From CBDVBZ01 sp965372355 (GTDB taxonomy: Bacteria > Krumholzibacteriota > Krumholzibacteriia > WVZY01): 44,913 nucleotides of DNA. The stretch is taken from positions 1-44,913 of the forward strand of contig CBDVBZ010000009.1 in NCBI GenBank assembly GCA_965372355.1. The letters are read 5' to 3'. Below the pieces are notes generated by a model, which was not told where the DNA came from, searched no databases, and worked only from the letters and a program-made list of their open reading frames with translations. Below, piece by piece: positions 1-6,852 of this stretch (position 1 is the first letter of the stretch; the number at the start of each line of letters is the position of its first letter). The translations under genes and the position numbers were made by a program.

Positions 1-147
1 CCCGGACCATGTGCGCGAGCGCGCGAGGATCCCCCGCGGTGGTGCCGAAGGCACCCCCCGAGCGCGAGCGTAAGTGAGCGCGGCGCGGTTAGCCGAGCGA
101 AGCGGAGCAAGGTCCGGATGAAAAGCTTCGCTCCCGCCTCACAGAAG
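1..147. repeat. Intergenic repeat, copy A, downstream of frr
   Basis: Non-coding DNA running from the window edge to the frr stop codon. It is clearly homologous to about 25520-25661 (copy B). Shared blocks include GAGCGCGGCGCGGTTAGCC (77-95 in this copy) and a small hairpin, here GGTGCC-GAA-GGCACC (42-56), which in copy B is GGCGCC-GAA-GGCGCC. The T:A to C:G swap keeps the pairing. CCGGACC at 2-8 can pair with GGTCCGG at 111-117. Both copies sit immediately 3' of a minus-strand stop codon in the same orientation, so each would be transcribed as a 3' UTR. The left end may continue beyond the window. Confidence 0.7.
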
Positions 148-705
148 CTATATCTCCATAACCTCTTTTTCTTTGGCGGCGATGGCCTCGTCGACCTTCT
201 CGATGTAGCTGTCGGTCAGCTTCTGCACATCATCCTGCTTCGTGTGCATCTCATCCTCGGAGATCGTGTGTTCCTTTTCCGCCTTCTTGTAGCGGTCATT
301 GGCATCACGCCGGATGTTGCGTATGGCCACGCGGGATTCCTCCGCAAAGCGCTTCACGACCTTGACCAGCTCCTTGCGGCGCTCCTCGGTCAACGGCGGA
401 ATCGGCAGCCGGATCAGCGTGCCGTCGCTCTGAGGGTTTAGACCCAGCTCGGATGCCTGAATGGCCTTCTCCACCTCCGGCACCAGCGTTTTCTCCCATG
501 GCTGCACCGTGATCAATCGCGCTTCCGGCACGGCGATGCTCGCCACCTGCTTAAGGGGCACGTTCTGCCCGTAGTACATGACCTTGACCGTATCCAAAAG
601 AGCGGGGTTGGCCTTGCCCGTCCGAATCCCCGCCAGATCACGGTGGAGATTCTCGATCGATTTCTTCATCGACTCTTCCGCGTGTTTCAGAATTTCGTCC
701 GCCAC
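148..705 (-). CDS. frr: Ribosome recycling factor
   Basis: A 185-residue protein of the standard RRF length. With EF-G it splits the post-termination 70S complex so that subunits can be reused. The N-terminal helix (HAEESMKKSIENLHRDLAGI) and the conserved block RTGKANPALLD at about residues 28-38 are typical, as is the region around RKELVKVVKRFAEESRVAIR. It is the last gene of the translation operon in the window, 15 nt behind pyrH. Its stop codon abuts intergenic repeat copy A. Confidence 0.97.
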   Translation of the reverse strand: MADEILKHAEESMKKSIENLHRDLAGIRTGKANPALLDTVKVMYYGQNVPLKQVASIAVPEARLITVQPWEKTLVPEVEKAIQASELGLNPQSDGTLIRLPIPPLTEERRKELVKVVKRFAEESRVAIRNIRRDANDRYKKAEKEHTISEDEMHTKQDDVQKLTDSYIEKVDEAIAAKEKEVMEI

Positions 706-720
706 GACAAACCACCTTCC

Positions 721-1434
721 TCAGGAGACAATGGTTCCAACGCGTTCACCCTGGACTATCTTCTGGATGTTATGACTACCGTTGAGATTGAAGACAACGA
801 TGGGTAGAGAGTTTTCCATGCAGAGAGAAATCGCCGTCGCGTCCATAACGCGGAGACCGCGATTCAGCACGTCGATGTAGGATAGAGCATCGAAACGCTT
901 GGCCTTCGGGTCCTTCTCGGGATCCGACTCGTAGACCCCATCGACCTTCGTGCCTTTCAGCACGACATCGGCCTCGATCTCGATGGCGCGCAACGCGGCC
1001 GCCGTATCCGTGCTGAAGTAAGGGTTGCCCGTCCCGCCGGCGAGAATGACCACACGGCCCTTCTCGATGTGACGGATCGCCCGTCGCCTGATATAGCGCT
1101 CCGCGAGTTGCTCCATGGTGATGGCCGTCAGCACACGGGTCTCGACCGATTCCTGTTCGAGTACGTTCTGGAGGGCGAGCGCGTTGATCACCGTGGCCAG
1201 CATGCCCATATAGTCAGCGCTGACCCGTTCAAACCCCTCTTCGCTCGCCTGTGCACCGCGCAGGATGTTGCCGCCTCCCGCCACGACACCCACTTCGGTG
1301 CCAAGCTTCCGCACGTCGGCTATCTCCCTGGCCAGTCTGTGTAGTCTGGGGATACTGATACCGCCGCCGTCGGGTTGCCCGACGAGCTCTCCGCTGATTT
1401 TGAGCAGGATCCGTCCATATCGGAGACCCTTCAC
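721..1434 (-). CDS. pyrH: Uridylate kinase
   Basis: A 237-residue UMP kinase of the hexameric bacterial type, an amino-acid-kinase fold that makes UDP from UMP and ATP in the cytoplasm. Seen: the N-terminal LKISGE phosphate-binding strand (residues 11-16), GGGN at 53-56, and a VILAGGTGNPYFSTDTAA segment in the nucleotide-binding half. The start is GTG, preceded by a GGGAGGA ribosome-binding site that also holds the tsf stop codon, suggesting translational coupling. The tsf-pyrH-frr order is the usual one. Confidence 0.97.
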   Translation of the reverse strand: MKGLRYGRILLKISGELVGQPDGGGISIPRLHRLAREIADVRKLGTEVGVVAGGGNILRGAQASEEGFERVSADYMGMLATVINALALQNVLEQESVETRVLTAITMEQLAERYIRRRAIRHIEKGRVVILAGGTGNPYFSTDTAAALRAIEIEADVVLKGTKVDGVYESDPEKDPKAKRFDALSYIDVLNRGLRVMDATAISLCMENSLPIVVFNLNGSHNIQKIVQGERVGTIVS

Positions 1435-1444
1435 GGGGTCCTCC

Positions 1445-2038
1445 CTACTGACCGATTTGGAAACGAGTAAAACGCGCGACCTTCACGTTCTCGCCTAGCT
1501 TCGAGACCAGCTCGTTGAGGAGATCTCTCACGGTTTTGCTGTCATCTTTAATAAACGGTTGATCGAGGAGAACGCTTTCCGAATAGAACTTGTCAAGGCG
1601 TCCGTCGACGATTTTGTCGATGATCTTGTCCGGCTTCTTTTGTTCCTTCGCCTGGATCCGGTAAACCTCGCGCTCCTTGTCCACGATCTCTGCAGGCACA
1701 TTATCCCTATCCAGCGCGAGCGGTGATGTTGCAGCGATCTGCATGGCTATATCCCGCCCAAAAGTCTGAAACTCGTCTGTCCGGGCGACAAAATCAGTCT
1801 CGCAGTTCACCTCGACGAGGACGCCGATCCGGCTCCCCGGGTGAATATAGGATACAACCGTGCCTTCCGATGTGTCGCGGCCCGCTCTCCTCTGCGCCTT
1901 GGCGAGCCCCTTCACCCTTAAGCTACCGATCGCCTTTTCAACGTCACCGCCACTCTCCTTGAGCGCGGATTTACAGTCCATGAGCCCGGCGCCGGTCTTA
2001 TCTCTTAGTTCCTTGACCAGTGATGCTGATATTTCCAT
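1445..2038 (-). CDS. tsf: Elongation factor Ts, short form
   Basis: The guanine-nucleotide exchange factor for EF-Tu, 197 residues. This is the short form without the extra dimerisation and C-terminal modules of E. coli EF-Ts. The N-terminal UBA-like domain has LRDKTGAGLMDCKSAL (11-26). The EF-Tu-binding core has the invariant TDFVA at 81-85 in CETDFVARTDEF. It lies between rpsB and pyrH with short spacers, as in most bacteria. Confidence 0.97.
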   Translation of the reverse strand: MEISASLVKELRDKTGAGLMDCKSALKESGGDVEKAIGSLRVKGLAKAQRRAGRDTSEGTVVSYIHPGSRIGVLVEVNCETDFVARTDEFQTFGRDIAMQIAATSPLALDRDNVPAEIVDKEREVYRIQAKEQKKPDKIIDKIVDGRLDKFYSESVLLDQPFIKDDSKTVRDLLNELVSKLGENVKVARFTRFQIGQ

Positions 2039-2050
2039 CGAAACCTCCGT

Positions 2051-2824
2051 CTACGCTACCGACTCTTTGCCTTTGCCTTCCGTTCCTGATTTGGCTTCTG
2101 ATTTGGAATCCTTCAAGAGCTCCGCTTCCTGACCCTCGAGATACTTGGCGCGGCCCTCGAGGACGGCATCGGCGACCATTTTTGAGAACAACCGGATCGC
2201 CCGCATGGCGTCATCGTTCGCGGGTATCGGGTAGTCGACCTCATCAGGATCCGCATTCGTATCGATCAAACCAACGATCGGGATGCCGAGCTTGCGGGCC
2301 TCACGAACCGCATTGTACTCCTTGGTCGTGTCGATCACGAAGATCAACGCCGGGGGCTTGTCCATTGTACGGATGCCACCAAGAGCCTTGAGGAGTTTGT
2401 CCTTCTCTCTGGAGAGACGGAGCGCTTCCTTCTTACTGAACTGGTCCATCTTGTCCTCGGCCTCCAGTGACTCGAGATGCTCGAGCTTGCCGAGGCTCTT
2501 GCGAATTGTCTCGAAATTCGTCAGCGTCCCGCCGAGCCACCGCTCGGTGACATAGGGCATTCCACAACGATCCGCTTCCTCTTTTATCGCGCTCTTGGCC
2601 TGCGTTTTTGTACCGAGAAACAGAACCGATTTACCCTCGCCCGCGAGCTTGCGGATGACATCGCTGGCACGCTCGGTCGCCAGGAGTGTTCTGCGAAGAT
2701 CGATAATGTGAATGGCATTCTTCTCCATAAAAATATAGGGCTTCATTTTCGGATTCCACCGTTTCGTCTGGTGGCCAAAATGAACCCCCGCCTCAAGCAA
2801 ATCCTTAAGGGTGATCTCACCCAT
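2051..2824 (-). CDS. rpsB: 30S ribosomal protein S2
   Basis: The product is 257 residues from the ATG at 2824. The reading frame is open further upstream, but this start is preferred because it begins with the conserved MGEITLKDLLEAGVHFGHQ and has an AGGGGG ribosome-binding site about 7 nt before it. Family blocks seen include RWNPKMKPYIF, FLGTKTQA, RWLGGTLTNF and the later PDEVDYPIPANDDA. The 165-nt spacer to rpsI contains a short GCACC-CTC-GGTGC inverted repeat that could belong to an S2 leader, but this cannot be shown by eye. Confidence 0.97.
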   Translation of the reverse strand: MGEITLKDLLEAGVHFGHQTKRWNPKMKPYIFMEKNAIHIIDLRRTLLATERASDVIRKLAGEGKSVLFLGTKTQAKSAIKEEADRCGMPYVTERWLGGTLTNFETIRKSLGKLEHLESLEAEDKMDQFSKKEALRLSREKDKLLKALGGIRTMDKPPALIFVIDTTKEYNAVREARKLGIPIVGLIDTNADPDEVDYPIPANDDAMRAIRLFSKMVADAVLEGRAKYLEGQEAELLKDSKSEAKSGTEGKGKESVA

Positions 2825-2989
2825 ATGTATACCCCCTGACGGTTTGGCCTCCACTGTCCGAACTCCCACCTCTCACCGAGGCACCGAGGGTGCTCGTTTT
2901 GCGACAGTGTGTGAATTGGTGTTACAGCCGTGCTTCCCGCCCCGCCCAGGCGCGACGGGAGTGGCAACAAGATCGGCGCTGCAGCAATT

Positions 2990-3385
2990 CTAGCGTTTCG
3001 AAAACTGAAAACGTTTGCGACTGCCCGCAAGACCGTACTTCTTGCGTTCCTTCATGCGAGGATCTCGGGTGAGGAGCCCCTTGGACCGCAAAACGCCGTG
3101 ACATCGTTCGTCGATCTTCACAAGCGCTCTGGCGATACCCAGCTTTAGCGCGCCGGCCTGGCCGGCCGGGCCGCCACCGTTGACGGTGGCGAAGATATCG
3201 TACTTGCCCAATGTCTCCGTCAACTCGAGCGGCTCACGAACCTGCATCACGAGAACTTCGCGACCCAGGTAGTCCACCAGATCCTTGCCGTTGATCGACG
3301 TCTTACCCGTACCCGGTGTCAGATATACACGCGCCACGGCTTCTTTTCGTCTTCCCACGGCGGCGGTTTGAGTTGTTTTCTCCAT
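2990..3385 (-). CDS. rpsI: 30S ribosomal protein S9
   Basis: The product is 131 residues from the ATG at 3385 (MEKTTQ), preceded by GAGGAAAGATCGG. An upstream in-frame start would add five residues with no better ribosome-binding site. Family signatures are the N-terminal GRRKEAVARVYL, GGGPAGQAGALKLGIARAL, and the basic tail ending KKYGLAGSRKRFQFSKR, which reaches the decoding centre in known ribosomes. It directly follows rplM. Confidence 0.97.
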   Translation of the reverse strand: MEKTTQTAAVGRRKEAVARVYLTPGTGKTSINGKDLVDYLGREVLVMQVREPLELTETLGKYDIFATVNGGGPAGQAGALKLGIARALVKIDERCHGVLRSKGLLTRDPRMKERKKYGLAGSRKRFQFSKR

Positions 3386-3454
3386 CCGATCTTTCCTCAA
3401 GAGTTACGATGCTGCCGGATCGGCCATCTGTGGACGGTCTTCCGGGCAGCAACA

Positions 3455-3889
3455 TCAATTGCCAAATAAAAAATCTTTCGGTTGCTGTGCTTCGTGCGGA
3501 TGTTCGGGGCCCGCATAGACCTTGAGTTTCTTGAGCAATCGAGACCCAAGGCGATTCGAGGGCAGCATGCCCTTGACCGCATGACGAATCACCCGGCTCG
3601 AGTCCTTCGCCATAACCTCCCTGATCCGCCGGACCTTTAACCCACTCTGATAACCCGAGTAGCTATAGTATACCTTCTGTTCCATCTTCTTGCCGCTCAG
3701 ATAGATCTTGTCCGCATTGACCACGATCACATGATCTCCGAGATCTAGATGAGGCGAGAACTCGGCTCGATGCTTACCCCGCAACACCTTCGCCACCTCG
3801 CACGCCAAACGGCCCAGAGGTTTGTCTGTTGCATCGACGAGGTACCACTCCTGCGTGATATCTCCTGCTTTTACGGTGTGTGTCTTCAT
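3455..3889 (-). CDS. rplM: 50S ribosomal protein L13
   Basis: 144 residues, the normal length. L13 is an early 50S assembly protein. Seen: the N-terminal WYLVDATDKPLGRLA, the DHVIVVNADKIYLSGKK stretch, and GMLPSNRLGSRLLKKLKVY near the C-terminus. It is the first gene of the translation operon, with a sigma70-like promoter within 65 nt of its start. Confidence 0.97.
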   Translation of the reverse strand: MKTHTVKAGDITQEWYLVDATDKPLGRLACEVAKVLRGKHRAEFSPHLDLGDHVIVVNADKIYLSGKKMEQKVYYSYSGYQSGLKVRRIREVMAKDSSRVIRHAVKGMLPSNRLGSRLLKKLKVYAGPEHPHEAQQPKDFLFGN

Positions 3890-3918
3890 CTCAATCCTTC
3901 GCTTCTGGAAAAGTCTTT

Positions 3919-3950
3919 ATTATATAGCAGTTAGCCCCACCGGAAGTCAA
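3919..3950 (-). promoter_or_regulatory. Promoter of the rplM-rpsI-rpsB-tsf-pyrH-frr operon
   Basis: On the minus strand, TTGACT (3945-3950) is followed after 18 nt by TATATA, part of TATATAAT (3919-3926). This is a good sigma70-type -35/-10 pair about 30-60 nt upstream of the rplM start codon. No other promoter this strong was noticed inside the operon, though the rpsB leader could hold a secondary one. Confidence 0.65.
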
Positions 3951-3986
3951 GCGCAAATCTGGCCCGGGGTCAAACGTGGCTGCCTT

Positions 3987-5072
3987 CTAGGGGACCGACG
4001 CGGCCTTAGCGTTTGGAGGGACATGGGACCGATCGACGCTTTCAGCCGTAACCAGTTGTGACATAAAGGAATCGCGACCCCGATAGACGAGGATCACGAG
4101 CACGAGCATCAGCACGAATTCCGCTGCCACGACCACCGGGTTGACGGGGACCACTGGCGTGATCAGGATAAACTTCTCGAGGAACAGCCCGATCGCGGCA
4201 CTCATGGACACCAGGAGCATCAGGACGGGGACGGTCTTGAGCTTGCGCGAGAGCAGAGCGAGAAACGGAACGGCGAAAATCAGCGTGATCGCGACCCGCG
4301 AAAGTCCCCAGTACGGAGCGGGATCCACGCGTTTCATGATGTAGGCGACCTCCTCGGGGATATTGCCGTACCAGATCGTCAGGTACTGCGCAAATAGGAA
4401 TCCACCCCACAAGAAGCTGAACCCGAACATCATCTTGCCCGTGTCCCGAAGCGTCTCGGTAAGACCGGTGGCGCCGGCACGTGTCCTGAAGAAAATGATG
4501 ATCGCCGAGAACATCAAACCCATCAGTAGCGACTGCACAAAGAAATGACCGCCGAACAGTGTGTTGACAAACGGGTACTCGAGCGACATGATCCAATCGA
4601 ACGCGATGAGCGATTCCGAGGCGACGAATGCCAAGATATAGAGTATCGCATACAAGTCCTTCTTTGGATCGCCACGCATGACCGCCCTGGCGAGCAGATG
4701 TGCCGCCCAGAAGGCAAGCATCATGACTACAAAGTTGCGGGCGATAAAGAACCGCGCGTTGAGCCACATGTTGGGATGGGCCGTCCAGTCGTAGATCTCC
4801 ATCCGCATACCCATCAGGAGGTAGAGAAACGCCATAAACAGAAGCAGCGGGTACATCGAGAGCAGTTCGCGCTTCACGGGTATCAACCAGAGCCCCTTGG
4901 CCGCCTCGGCGACCGCGGCGAGCGCCACGGCGCCCTGCACTGCCATCGTCCAGAACGTCAGTGTCAGGAGCAGTGATCCGTCCGAGGTCCGATTGACGAG
5001 TGTCTCCAGAACCACGATCAGCGCTCCGAATACGATAAACAAAACGATCAGATTCCGAGGGAGACCATTCAT
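3987..5072 (-). CDS. actF: Alternative complex III membrane subunit ActF
   Basis: A very hydrophobic protein of 361 residues, about ten predicted membrane helices. It belongs to the quinol:cytochrome c oxidoreductase quinone-binding subunit 2 family. In ACIII, ActC and ActF are the two NrfD-like membrane subunits flanking the quinol site and proposed proton path. Its ATG overlaps the actD stop codon (ATGA arrangement), so ActE, which normally lies between them, is absent. It is the last ACIII gene; only about 100 nt separate it from rplM. Assignment rests on the hydrophobicity pattern and on context with actA-D. Confidence 0.85.
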   Translation of the reverse strand: MNGLPRNLIVLFIVFGALIVVLETLVNRTSDGSLLLTLTFWTMAVQGAVALAAVAEAAKGLWLIPVKRELLSMYPLLLFMAFLYLLMGMRMEIYDWTAHPNMWLNARFFIARNFVVMMLAFWAAHLLARAVMRGDPKKDLYAILYILAFVASESLIAFDWIMSLEYPFVNTLFGGHFFVQSLLMGLMFSAIIIFFRTRAGATGLTETLRDTGKMMFGFSFLWGGFLFAQYLTIWYGNIPEEVAYIMKRVDPAPYWGLSRVAITLIFAVPFLALLSRKLKTVPVLMLLVSMSAAIGLFLEKFILITPVVPVNPVVVAAEFVLMLVLVILVYRGRDSFMSQLVTAESVDRSHVPPNAKAASVP

Positions 5073-5506
5073 CTTCTTGCCTCACCACCCACTTCAATAA
5101 CGAACTTCTCGCTGAATTCTTTCTTTGACGAAACTATATGGTGGAACACCGGCAATCTCGCCAGCACGAGAAAACCGACGAACGCCGTCAGTACACCGAC
5201 CAGAATCGTCAGCTCGTAGCTAATAACCAGAAAGGCCGGGATCGATACGAGCGGCTTACCGCCTGTCCAGAGCGGCCAGGAGAGAACCGTGTATATCGTA
5301 AACGCGAACCCTGCCGCAAGCCCCGTCACTGCCCCGGTGCCGGCGAAAAACCTCACGTTGCTTTGGCTTTCGTCGAGCAAATGCTCGGTCTCATGAACGT
5401 GATACGGCGTAAACGTGTTTATCGTCTTCTTTGGCACGCCGCTGTGGACGATCTCCTCGAGCTTCTTGATGAACTCGTGCCTATCGTCAAACTCGTATCG
5501 TTCCAT
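5069..5506 (-). CDS. actD: Alternative complex III subunit ActD (DUF3341)
   Basis: A small protein of 145 residues. The N-terminal cytoplasmic-looking part is DUF3341-like (DESQSNVRFFAGTGAVTG leads into the first helix), followed by two membrane helices at about residues 52-76 and 90-118. In ACIII structures ActD is a peripheral two-helix subunit next to ActC. It overlaps actF by 4 nt and touches actC at the other end, so the three are probably translated together. Confidence 0.88.
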   Translation of the reverse strand: MERYEFDDRHEFIKKLEEIVHSGVPKKTINTFTPYHVHETEHLLDESQSNVRFFAGTGAVTGLAAGFAFTIYTVLSWPLWTGGKPLVSIPAFLVISYELTILVGVLTAFVGFLVLARLPVFHHIVSSKKEFSEKFVIEVGGEARR

Positions 5507-6852
5507 TATTCGTCGTTCCCCTCCTTGAGCTCAGAGATCGCAACGACGGGCAGAAACTTGGTGAACAGGAGAAACAACGTAAAGAAGAAACCAAAGCTAC
5601 CCAGCGTGATACCCGCTTCGACGAAGGTTGGTTTGTAAAGCCCCCACGAGTACGGATCAAAGTCCTGTGAAAGCGACGACACGATGATTACAAAACGCTC
5701 GAGATACATGCCGATGTTCACGAAGATCGAGATCACATACAGAAATGCCAGATTGCGGCGCCATTTCTTGACAAACAACGTCAGCGGAATGATGGCGTTG
5801 CAGGAGACCATTATCCAGTACCAGATCTTGTAGGGACCGATCGCGCGGTTGATAAACGCGCCGGCCTCGTACACGTTACCGCTGTAAATGGCGAGGCCAA
5901 ACTCCACGAGGTACGAATAGCCGACGATCAGCGAGGTCACGAGAATGAGCTTCGCCAAGCTCTCGAAGTGATCGATCTTGATATGACGCTCGAGTTTGAA
6001 GATCTTGCGCATCGGCACAACGAGGGTGATCACCATCGCTGTGCCCGAAAAGATGGCGCCGGCGACAAAATATGGGGCAAATATTGTCGTATGCCAGCCG
6101 GGGAGGACGCTCATCGCGAAGTCCCACGAGACGACGGAGTGCACGGAGACGACGAGCGGTGTCGCAAACGCCGCGAGAAACATGTACAGCTTGGCGTAGT
6201 GTTTCCACTGGTTGAACGAGCCCCTCCAGCCCAACGACAGCGCGCCGTACACCCACTTCTTGATCCCGGTATGGGCACGCTTGGCGATCCCCAGATCGGG
6301 CAGCAACCCGATATAGAAAAACACCGTGCTCACCGTCAAATACGTGCTGACCGCAAAGACATCCCACATCAACGGCGAGCGAAAGTTGACCCAGAGAAGC
6401 CGCTCGTTCGGATACGGGAGCAGCCAGAAGAAAAACCAGGAACGGCCCAGGTGAATCAGCGGAAAGAGCCCGGCCGTCAAAACGGCGAAGAGGGTCATCG
6501 CCTCCGCCGCACGGTTGATACTGCTTCGAAAACTCGCCCTGAAGAGATAGAGGACAGCGGAGATCAGAGTGCCGGAGTGCGCGATACCGACCCAGAACAC
6601 AAAGTTCGTGATATACACGCCCCAGCCGACGGGGCTGTTCAGACCCGCGACACCCATACCGACGAACATCTGATAGCCCCACAACCCCATTCCCAGTGCG
6701 AAACACGCGCCGGTAAAACCCAGGGTGGCCCAATAGGCGAGCCCCGGCCGCTTCATCGCCGCAATGATGTCGTGTTCCACCAGATGATGGTAGTTGGTTT
6801 CCGCCGCAGCCTGTCCTGGAAGGGCGGATTTTTCACTCTTCTTACGTCTCAT
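5506..6852 (-). CDS. actC: Alternative complex III membrane subunit ActC (NrfD/PsrC family)
   Basis: 448 residues with roughly ten hydrophobic helices, matching the NrfD/polysulfide-reductase family subunit of ACIII that binds quinol beside the Fe-S clusters of ActB. The N-terminal soluble stretch before the first helix (to about residue 35) and the GWGVYITNFVFWVGIAHSGT segment are typical. It overlaps the end of actB by 11 nt and abuts actD, so it is co-transcribed and probably coupled. Confidence 0.92.
   Translation of the reverse strand: MRRKKSEKSALPGQAAAETNYHHLVEHDIIAAMKRPGLAYWATLGFTGACFALGMGLWGYQMFVGMGVAGLNSPVGWGVYITNFVFWVGIAHSGTLISAVLYLFRASFRSSINRAAEAMTLFAVLTAGLFPLIHLGRSWFFFWLLPYPNERLLWVNFRSPLMWDVFAVSTYLTVSTVFFYIGLLPDLGIAKRAHTGIKKWVYGALSLGWRGSFNQWKHYAKLYMFLAAFATPLVVSVHSVVSWDFAMSVLPGWHTTIFAPYFVAGAIFSGTAMVITLVVPMRKIFKLERHIKIDHFESLAKLILVTSLIVGYSYLVEFGLAIYSGNVYEAGAFINRAIGPYKIWYWIMVSCNAIIPLTLFVKKWRRNLAFLYVISIFVNIGMYLERFVIIVSSLSQDFDPYSWGLYKPTFVEAGITLGSFGFFFTLFLLFTKFLPVVAISELKEGNDE

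Noticed and set aside
4042..5097. A 351-codon minus-strand frame overlapping actF
   Set aside because: Out of frame with actF, whose hydrophobic pattern, ATGA overlap with actD and family match are far better.
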